This document shows, in pieces, positions 1-5,099 of a stretch of DNA of 5,099 bases. The notes beneath the pieces were generated by a model. It searched no databases, was not told where the DNA came from, and saw only the letters and a list, made by a program, of their open reading frames with translations. The translations under genes and the position numbers were made by a program. The stretch's first letter is position 1. Each line of letters starts with the position of its first letter. The stretch comes from Balneolaceae bacterium (GTDB lineage Bacteria; Bacteroidota; Rhodothermia; Balneolales; Balneolaceae): NCBI GenBank assembly GCA_021767245.1, contig JAASTO010000185.1:1-5099 (forward strand), given 5' to 3'.

Positions 1-1023
1 AATACTTATCAATTGTTCATATTCCTCAGGATCCATGATATAGATAAGGGGTTCAGCAAGTTCTTGTGGCGACTGAACCAACGGATAGTTTTCACCTTTG
101 ATGGAAAAGTCACGGGCTTTGTACAATCTGTCTTTTTCATTCAGGTTCTGACCTACCTCAAATCGGTAGTTACCCTCAGGTAGATTATCAAAAACGAACT
201 CAACCGTTACATTACCTCTTTGCGTCAACTCTCGCTGTGTGGATTGTATCACCTCATAATCCCGCATGTCGATCCCTTTGTATTCAATACTGGATGCAGA
301 ACGGTTTGTGTAGGTCATGGGGGTGGCTATGGTCGTATCAGCCCTGAACTTAAGGAGCCTCGCATTGAATGTAAGGGGGGAACGGTCGTTAGTCGTATTA
401 GCGACCTGAAATTCAAATTTAAGGCTGTCTGCCGTATTGTTTACATCATAGGTAGGTATAGGAACAAAATCATCGGTGTTACCAATACCTTTGGCCAATA
501 ATCGAATATTGGTAACATTCTGTACTCCATCACTCAGTTTGGGTATGGTCGCCGTCTTCTCTCTTATGACAAGCTTACCCGTTGCCTGATCCATTACAGA
601 AACGATCACATCGAACGTTCCGGGAGAAACTTCATATTCTTTATAAAAATTATAGAGTTCATCATTTAAGGCACTTTGCCGTTCGTTTTGGGCTATGGTT
701 TCTTTGAATGTGTCGGAAGTGGACTGCCCCGTGTTTGTGTTGATCACTTCAATGTTGACACTGATGGATGCAGATAAAACATCATCCACATTTTTATAGA
801 TCAGGCTGCTTTTAGGGATGGTACCCGCGACTTTGATCACCGGAATACCCTCAGTGGTAATCACACCGGCCGGTTCAAACCAAAGTTCCGGAAGTCCCGG
901 TTCATAATCATAGGCTGATCCCCGTTTGATATCTTCCGTGTAGTTATTGGAACAGCTGATGATCACAAAAGAAGAAATTAGAATGATCATCAAATGCGAT
1001 CTCTCAAAATTAAATACCCTCAT
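1..1023 (-). CDS. Secreted lipoprotein, probable GWxTD-domain family (3' end beyond window)
   Basis: The gene reads leftward and is open across 341 codons to the window edge, so the C-terminus is missing. The ATG at 1023-1021 is the first start after an in-frame TGA (1035-1033) and has a good ribosome binding site. Residues 1-23 form a lipoprotein signal: charged start (MRVFNFER), hydrophobic core, then lipobox IISC with the predicted lipidated Cys24. Residues 25-60 are a polar linker with a PGLPELWFEP motif. Residues about 60-310 alternate short hydrophobic strands with turns, suggesting one or two beta-sandwich domains. Residues about 304-341 (RDFSIKG...YPL, then PLIYIMDPEEYEQL) resemble the segment preceding the GWxTD domain in Bacteroidota proteins, where an 'L-x-YI...E' stretch leads into an FW-containing helix and then GWxTD. 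The GWxTD signature itself would lie outside the window, so the family call is inference. The role of this family is not established. The gene is divergent from pyk, and the product should be anchored in the envelope. Confidence 0.62.
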   Translation of the reverse strand, partial: MRVFNFERSHLMIILISSFVIISCSNNYTEDIKRGSAYDYEPGLPELWFEPAGVITTEGIPVIKVAGTIPKSSLIYKNVDDVLSASISVNIEVINTNTGQSTSDTFKETIAQNERQSALNDELYNFYKEYEVSPGTFDVIVSVMDQATGKLVIREKTATIPKLSDGVQNVTNIRLLAKGIGNTDDFVPIPTYDVNNTADSLKFEFQVANTTNDRSPLTFNARLLKFRADTTIATPMTYTNRSASSIEYKGIDMRDYEVIQSTQRELTQRGNVTVEFVFDNLPEGNYRFEVGQNLNEKDRLYKARDFSIKGENYPLVQSPQELAEPLIYIMDPEEYEQLISI

Positions 1024-1029
1024 AATCTG

Positions 1030-1034
1030 ACCTC
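1030..1034 (-). promoter_or_regulatory. Ribosome binding site of the leftward lipoprotein gene
   Basis: Read on the minus strand, GAGGT lies six bases before the ATG at 1023. This is a good Shine-Dalgarno match with normal spacing, and it supports that ATG over the internal Met12 (990-988), which would leave a signal peptide without its charged N-region. Confidence 0.6.
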
Positions 1035-1076
1035 ATCTTTTAAAAAATCAATTCACAATGATTGCAACATTTAAGC

Positions 1077-1084
1077 TATCTTTA
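1077..1084 (+). promoter_or_regulatory. Weak candidate -7 promoter box for pyk
   Basis: TATCTTTA matches five of the six fixed positions of the Bacteroidota housekeeping -7 element TAnnTTTG. It would place transcription start about 40 bases before the pyk ATG. No clear TTTG -33 element is found 19-21 bases upstream, so this could be chance in AT-rich DNA. Confidence 0.22.
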
Positions 1085-1129
1085 GGCACATTGTAAAAAC
1101 GTACTCACTCATTTAAATAATCACTCTTT

Positions 1130-2563
1130 ATGATTTCTGCAAGGAGACGAACAAAAATTGTTTGCACCATCGGTCCCAGTTGTAATACTCAGGAAAAGAT
1201 CGAGGACCTGCTTTTACATGGTATGAATGTAGCGCGGGTAAATTTTTCTCATGGCACGCATGCTGACCATGCCAAAGTGATCAAATACATTCGTAAAGCC
1301 GCAAAAAAATATAAGTACAGTGTACCTGTACTGATGGATCTTCAGGGACCTAAGATCCGCGTTGGGCAGATGAAAGATGGAGCTCAGGAATTAAAGACCG
1401 GTTCCACCATAAAGATCACGGCAGAAGATGTTGAAGGAACAAATAAAGTGGTTCCTATTGATTATAAAGGGCTGATCCGTGAAGCCGAAGAAGGGAATAC
1501 CATTTTACTTGATGATGGATTGCTGGAGTTTAAAGTGACCAAGCAGTTGCCGGATTCCCTGGAGGCCAAAGTTGTGGTGGGGGGATTACTGAAATCCCGA
1601 AAAGGTGTGAACCTGCCAAATGTAAAGATCTCAGTACCATCACTCACTGAAAAGGATATTAGAGACCTCGAATTTGGTATCAAACAAGACGTTGATATCA
1701 TTGCTCTTTCTTTTGTACGGTCGGCTAAGGATGTACGGGATATCATTTCAAGAGTAAGGGCAGCTGGGAGTCAGGCGTCTATTATCGCTAAGATCGAGAA
1801 GCCGGAAGCGCTTAAAGTGATCGATGAGATCATAGAAGAAGCTGATGGTATCATGGTGGCGAGGGGTGACCTTGGTATCGAGATACCGACAGAGCAGGTT
1901 CCGATCATGCAAAAAATGATCATTGAGAAGTGCAGAATGGCCGGTAAACCGGTTATCACCGCTACCCAAATGTTAGACTCCATGATTACGAATCCACGCC
2001 CAACACGGGCAGAAAGCTCGGATGTGGCCAACGCGGTTCTGGACGGAACCGATGCTGTGATGCTTTCCGGAGAAACCGCTGCCGGAGCCTTTCCAATGGA
2101 GGCTGTGAATGTGATGGACAGGATCTGCCGATCTATTGAAGATAACAGGCCTCAGCTTTATAACAGTCTGGGTTACCGGAAGCCGGAATGGAAAGAAAAA
2201 CAGGTTATCGAATCGCTTGCTTATTCCTGTGTGACCATTTCCGATAACGTAGAAGCCAGTGCTATCAGCACCATTACTCATTCCGGGAATACTGCTCGAC
2301 GAATCGCAAAGTTCAGGCCCAAAGTTCCGATCGTAGCGTTCACAGAAAATAAGAAAGTGCGTCGACAGTTGAATCTTGTTTGGGGGGTGTACTCAGTTCG
2401 ATTGGATGAGCTTTTTGATACGGATAAGAGTGTTAAGATGATGGAAGATTACCTCAAAGACAATGGTATGGTAAAAGAGGGGGATCGGGTGATCGTTGCC
2501 ACAGGCATGCCAATAGCTAAACGTGGTCGTACTAACATGATCAAAGTGAGTACAATAGAATAG
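1130..2563 (+). CDS. pyk: Pyruvate kinase, complete, potassium-independent type
   Basis: The enzyme transfers phosphate from phosphoenolpyruvate to ADP, giving pyruvate and ATP in the last step of glycolysis; it is cytoplasmic and normally a homotetramer. At 477 residues it is full length (E. coli enzymes are about 470-480). The ATG at 1130 is the first start after an in-frame TAA (1118-1120), and the N-terminus reads directly into RRTKIVCTIGPS. Visible motifs: substrate loop NVARVNFSHG (33-42), with Arg36, Asn38 and Ser40; B-domain lid about 72-167, ending KGVNLPNV; IIAKIEKPEAL with catalytic Lys221 and metal ligand Glu223; MVARGDLGIEIP (242-253) with metal ligand Asp247; ITATQML with Thr279; PTRAESSDVANAVLDG (291-306). 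The C-terminal domain spans about 355-477 and has a THSGNTA loop (383-389), a possible effector phosphate site, ending near GRTNMIKV. LQGPKIRV (71-78) carries the residue set of K+-independent enzymes. It probably heads an operon with the lipoprotein gene 20 bp downstream. Confidence 0.98.
   Translation: MISARRRTKIVCTIGPSCNTQEKIEDLLLHGMNVARVNFSHGTHADHAKVIKYIRKAAKKYKYSVPVLMDLQGPKIRVGQMKDGAQELKTGSTIKITAEDVEGTNKVVPIDYKGLIREAEEGNTILLDDGLLEFKVTKQLPDSLEAKVVVGGLLKSRKGVNLPNVKISVPSLTEKDIRDLEFGIKQDVDIIALSFVRSAKDVRDIISRVRAAGSQASIIAKIEKPEALKVIDEIIEEADGIMVARGDLGIEIPTEQVPIMQKMIIEKCRMAGKPVITATQMLDSMITNPRPTRAESSDVANAVLDGTDAVMLSGETAAGAFPMEAVNVMDRICRSIEDNRPQLYNSLGYRKPEWKEKQVIESLAYSCVTISDNVEASAISTITHSGNTARRIAKFRPKVPIVAFTENKKVRRQLNLVWGVYSVRLDELFDTDKSVKMMEDYLKDNGMVKEGDRVIVATGMPIAKRGRTNMIKVSTIE
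1314..1332 (+). repeat. Perfect 7-bp inverted repeat inside pyk
   Basis: AGTACAG (1314-1320) and CTGTACT (1326-1332) are exact reverse complements around the five-base loop TGTAC. The element lies in codons 62-68 of pyk, just before the segment for the potassium-site residues. It could form a small RNA hairpin, but the codons are explained by the protein (KYSVPVL), so function is unproven. Confidence 0.3.
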
Positions 2564-2583
2564 CATGGATTTTTGGGTGTGAT

Positions 2584-5099
2584 ATGGGTTTCCGAAATAT
2601 ATTTCTGTGGATCGTAATTGGTGTTTTTTTTGCAGGGTGTGGCACCTCGTTGCGTTCGAGCTGGAATAATTTCAATGCCTATTATAATACCTTTTACAAC
2701 GCTCAGAAGAGTTATAAATCGGGGTTAAATAAAAATGTTAGTCAGCCCAGAGACTACAATCCCCTCGTTCCAATCCGTATCCATCAACCTCCGGTAAACG
2801 CCGGCTATCAGGATTTTGAAAGTGCCATTCAAAAATCAGCAAGTGTTTTAAGAAAGCATCAGGAATCCAAGTGGGTGGATGATGCTCTTTTTCTGATCGG
2901 GCGTTCTTACTACTACCAGCAGGAATATTATTCCGCTGATCAAAAATTTGATGAGTTATCACTGACCACAAATGACCCGGAACTGCAGAAACAATCTGTG
3001 CTTTGGAAAGCAAGAAATTTCCTGGAAATGGGGTTGAATTCAGAGGCTATCGCCTTCATCAGTGAGGCTATAAATTCTGAAGTTGAAAATTGGACTCATG
3101 AGGAATTAGCGGAACTTCGTACCATATTGGGACAACATTTTGTAGCCCAGGAAAACTGGACCTCAGCTGAGGAAACACTCAGAGAGTCTGTGCCTTACCT
3201 AAAGAGTGAAAGTCAAAAAAGCCGGGGATATTTCTTACTTGGTCAAGTTTATGAGCGCCTTGGTATTTTGGAGACGGCTTACGGGGTATATGGCCGCGTG
3301 GAAAATCACTTTACCGACTACAGGTTACAGTATCTTGCGCAGCGTAAAAAAGCAGAACTGGCCCGACAAATGGGCCGTAATGATATTGCAGCAGATATTT
3401 TCAATGCTATGCGCCGGGACGATAAGAATGTTGATTATCTCTCTGAACTTGATTTTGAGCTGGCAAGAACAGAGCATGAAAGGGGTAATTATGAACGAGC
3501 AGAAATACTGTATAACCGGGTCCTTCATGGTGGGGACTCTCCTCCTAAACCGGAAATTCGTGCCAGAAGTTATAATGGTTTAGCAGAGATATATCGTCAG
3601 GGTTACGATAATTTTATGGTAGCCGCGGTTTATTATGATTCAGCTGCAAGCGTAAATGTTTCGAGAGAATTATTACCCGAGGCTTATAATGCTCAGGAAC
3701 TGGCCGATTCTTATGGATCGTATGCGAGGTTGAAAAAAGAACTTTCAAGACAAGATAGTTTGCTGGCCTTGGGACTATTGACGGATGAGGAACTGGATTC
3801 TGTGATCACTGAGATGCGCCGCAATAAGATTCTTGAGCTGCAACAGCAGCAAAGAGCCGGTAACCGGGATGACCGATTGGTAACTTTAGATCAGCCGTCC
3901 GTAACCGGAGATCCGGGCACCACAGAAAGAAATGGATTTCTGAATACCAATAATCCGGAACTGCAGGCATCGGTTAAACAACAATTCAATCAGGTTTGGG
4001 GAAATCGTGCATTGGTTGATAATTGGAGAGTGCAGAGCCTGATGCGATCACAAATTGTACAGGAACAGCTCACAGAACAGACGGAAGACCGTAATCAAAC
4101 GATCCTATTGGATGTTGAAATTGATCTCGGTGACGTGCCATTCACTGAAATAGAGCAGGACTCTGTGAGACGAAATATTTCAGCATTGCAGTACGAACTG
4201 GGTAATCTGATGTACCTGTCCATGGATATGCCCGACAGCGCTGCATATTACTTTCAAAAAGCGCTGGAAAATCCTTCTGATGATCGGATTAATATGATCT
4301 CTCTTTATTCCCTGACAGAGTTGTATGATAATGCCGGCGATACCCGAAGATCGATGGAGTATGCTGAAAGATTACTGTCGGAGTATCCGAACAGCAGCTT
4401 TGCCAAAGAAATCATTGGGGAAGGACCTGAAACTGAAAACAGCAGTGATACTCAAAGACTGATTTTTCAATATAATTCAGTGTCTCAAAACGACAGTCTT
4501 TCTCTCTCTGAAAAAGCCGATTCTCTCAGGTTCCTTTCAATGTCATTTTCTGACCACCCGAGATCGGATCTCGTGCTGTATGAATCGATTCAGTTGTATC
4601 TGGAAGAAGGAAGTTTAGATTCCCTTTACAATGAAAAAATTATAGCCTGGCACCGGTATCATAACAATAGTAGAAATGGAATGGACTCACTTTCCATCAC
4701 TGATTCTTTGAACCCGCCTTTATCCGATACCCTGATATTGCGTAGTGACCGTATACTTGACGCCGATTCAACACTGAACCAAAATGATCTGTTAGCCATA
4801 TTCCCATATCAGAACGCGTCTTTTGACAGTGCAAGAAGCCTGATCAAAACCTTTTTGAATACCTATCCAAATTCTGATTTGACAAGTAAGGTAAAACTGC
4901 TGCTGGAAGAACTCAGCCTGCCTGAAGCGAATGAGGATAAGGCTGATCAAGAGGTTGAGGATACTGAATCGATGGCCAATGAAATGGACATTAAAGATGA
5001 AGGGTACGTGAATTGTAAAGAAATTGAAAGAGAGCTGAGGTTTAGATCTGGACAGGAATCGATCCAAAAGTTGATCAGGAGTTCAGGTGAGGTTGAAAC
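2584..5099 (+). CDS. porW: PorW/SprE-family TPR lipoprotein of the type IX secretion system (3' end beyond window)
   Basis: PorW/SprE proteins are envelope lipoproteins required for T9SS secretion and, in gliding species, motility. The frame is open from ATG 2584 to the edge, 838 codons. Residues 1-18 form a signal peptide ending in lipobox FAGC, with Cys19 lipidated and Gly at +2. Family-like landmarks in order: an Asn/Tyr-rich segment after the Cys (WNNFNAYYNTFYNAQKSYKSG, 27-47, the equivalent of the TKYNVLYNG-like region); PLVPIRI (60-66); a first TPR-like stretch, 77-125 (DDALFLIGRSYYYQQEY); further TPR-like helices about 138-345; a helix with QDSLLALGLLTDEE (390-403); NPELQ and then WGNRALVDNWR (472-482), matching the WGxRxLxDNWR hallmark; DVPFTE (517-522) and TPR-like LGNLMYLSMDMPDSAAYYFQKAL (539-561), then YSLTELYDNAGD; and SEYPNSSFAKEI (599-610). 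After about 612 comes an acidic, DSL-rich extension. The start follows the pyk stop by 20 bases with only weak GGGTG pairing, so expression is likely coupled to pyk. TPR and lipoprotein calls are firm; the family call comes from remembered motifs, not a search. Confidence 0.78.
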   Translation, partial: MGFRNIFLWIVIGVFFAGCGTSLRSSWNNFNAYYNTFYNAQKSYKSGLNKNVSQPRDYNPLVPIRIHQPPVNAGYQDFESAIQKSASVLRKHQESKWVDDALFLIGRSYYYQQEYYSADQKFDELSLTTNDPELQKQSVLWKARNFLEMGLNSEAIAFISEAINSEVENWTHEELAELRTILGQHFVAQENWTSAEETLRESVPYLKSESQKSRGYFLLGQVYERLGILETAYGVYGRVENHFTDYRLQYLAQRKKAELARQMGRNDIAADIFNAMRRDDKNVDYLSELDFELARTEHERGNYERAEILYNRVLHGGDSPPKPEIRARSYNGLAEIYRQGYDNFMVAAVYYDSAASVNVSRELLPEAYNAQELADSYGSYARLKKELSRQDSLLALGLLTDEELDSVITEMRRNKILELQQQQRAGNRDDRLVTLDQPSVTGDPGTTERNGFLNTNNPELQASVKQQFNQVWGNRALVDNWRVQSLMRSQIVQEQLTEQTEDRNQTILLDVEIDLGDVPFTEIEQDSVRRNISALQYELGNLMYLSMDMPDSAAYYFQKALENPSDDRINMISLYSLTELYDNAGDTRRSMEYAERLLSEYPNSSFAKEIIGEGPETENSSDTQRLIFQYNSVSQNDSLSLSEKADSLRFLSMSFSDHPRSDLVLYESIQLYLEEGSLDSLYNEKIIAWHRYHNNSRNGMDSLSITDSLNPPLSDTLILRSDRILDADSTLNQNDLLAIFPYQNASFDSARSLIKTFLNTYPNSDLTSKVKLLLEELSLPEANEDKADQEVEDTESMANEMDIKDEGYVNCKEIERELRFRSGQESIQKLIRSSGEVE

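Larger units (their letters stand above)
1024..1129. promoter_or_regulatory. Divergent intergenic region between the lipoprotein gene and pyk
   Basis: This 106-bp AT-rich gap separates two outward-facing genes, so both promoters should lie in it or extend slightly into the coding regions. It holds the lipoprotein ribosome binding site and one weak Bacteroidota-type -7 candidate toward pyk (1077-1084). There is no Shine-Dalgarno-like purine run before the pyk ATG, where the last bases read CACTCTTT. A short symmetric element, CAATGATTG (1056-1064), has only 4-bp arms. I see no riboswitch, terminator or small RNA. Confidence 0.55.

Noticed and set aside
220..501. Plus-strand open frame of 93 codons
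   Set aside because: It lies wholly inside the minus-strand lipoprotein gene, which has a lipobox, a ribosome binding site and a protein-like composition. The plus-strand product (Gly/Arg/Cys-rich) matches nothing I recognise.
988..990. Met12 as an alternative start of the leftward lipoprotein
   Set aside because: It would leave only 12 residues before the lipobox cysteine and no charged N-region. The first ATG has a proper ribosome binding site.
1056..1064. Palindrome CAATGATTG as an operator in the intergenic region
   Set aside because: The arms are only four bases long and such elements are expected by chance in AT-rich DNA.
1462..2281. Several overlapping minus-strand open frames opposite pyk
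   Set aside because: They are antisense shadows of a fully conserved pyruvate kinase, without plausible start signals or recognisable domains.
2564..2583. Terminator between pyk and the following gene
   Set aside because: The 20-base spacer has no inverted repeat, and the only T run there is short.
2738..3013. Minus-strand open frame of 91 codons
   Set aside because: It is antisense to the first TPR segment of the PorW-like gene and has no independent support.
3206..3583. Plus-strand 125-codon frame and an overlapping minus-strand 67-codon frame
   Set aside because: Both sit in other frames of the PorW-like gene, whose own frame is uninterrupted and carries TPR-like helices there.
4792..5067. 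Minus-strand open frame of 91 codons
   Set aside because: It is antisense to the C-terminal part of the PorW-like gene. Its Phe/Ile-rich look comes from reversing Glu/Lys/Asn codons.

Overview
The window looks like chromosomal DNA from a member of the Bacteroidota/Rhodothermota/Balneolota side of the FCB group. It is moderately AT-rich, has tightly packed genes, and shows no mobile elements, RNA genes or CRISPR. The placement rests on the protein families: a probable GWxTD-type lipoprotein and a PorW/SprE-type lipoprotein of the type IX secretion system (T9SS), which is confined to this group. A Balneola- or Rhodothermus-like source is a guess from the divergent, extended form of the PorW-like protein. 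No species can be named from the sequence alone.

Layout. From position 1 to 1023, on the minus strand, lies the N-terminal 341 codons of a secreted lipoprotein that runs off the left edge. It has a predicted lipobox, a beta-rich body, and a final stretch resembling the lead-in to a GWxTD domain. A 106-bp divergent intergenic region (1024-1129) carries the start signals of both flanking genes. On the plus strand, 1130-2563 encodes a complete pyruvate kinase. Twenty bases after its stop, at 2584, begins a long TPR-rich lipoprotein that stays open to the right edge (838 codons seen). Its internal motifs identify it as a PorW/SprE-family protein with an unusual acidic, DSL-rich C-terminal extension. 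No stretch of more than 300 bases lacks a gene.

How they fit together. pyk and the PorW-like gene are probably one transcription unit, since they are co-oriented with a 20-bp gap and no terminator between them. This pairs a glycolytic enzyme with a cell-envelope secretion component, probably by transcriptional convenience rather than shared function. The two lipoproteins would act at the outer membrane or periplasm and the kinase in the cytoplasm. The most interesting points are the T9SS assignment of the TPR lipoprotein and its C-terminal extension, the potassium-independent residue set in pyruvate kinase, and a five-codon minicistron directly before the PorW-like start.
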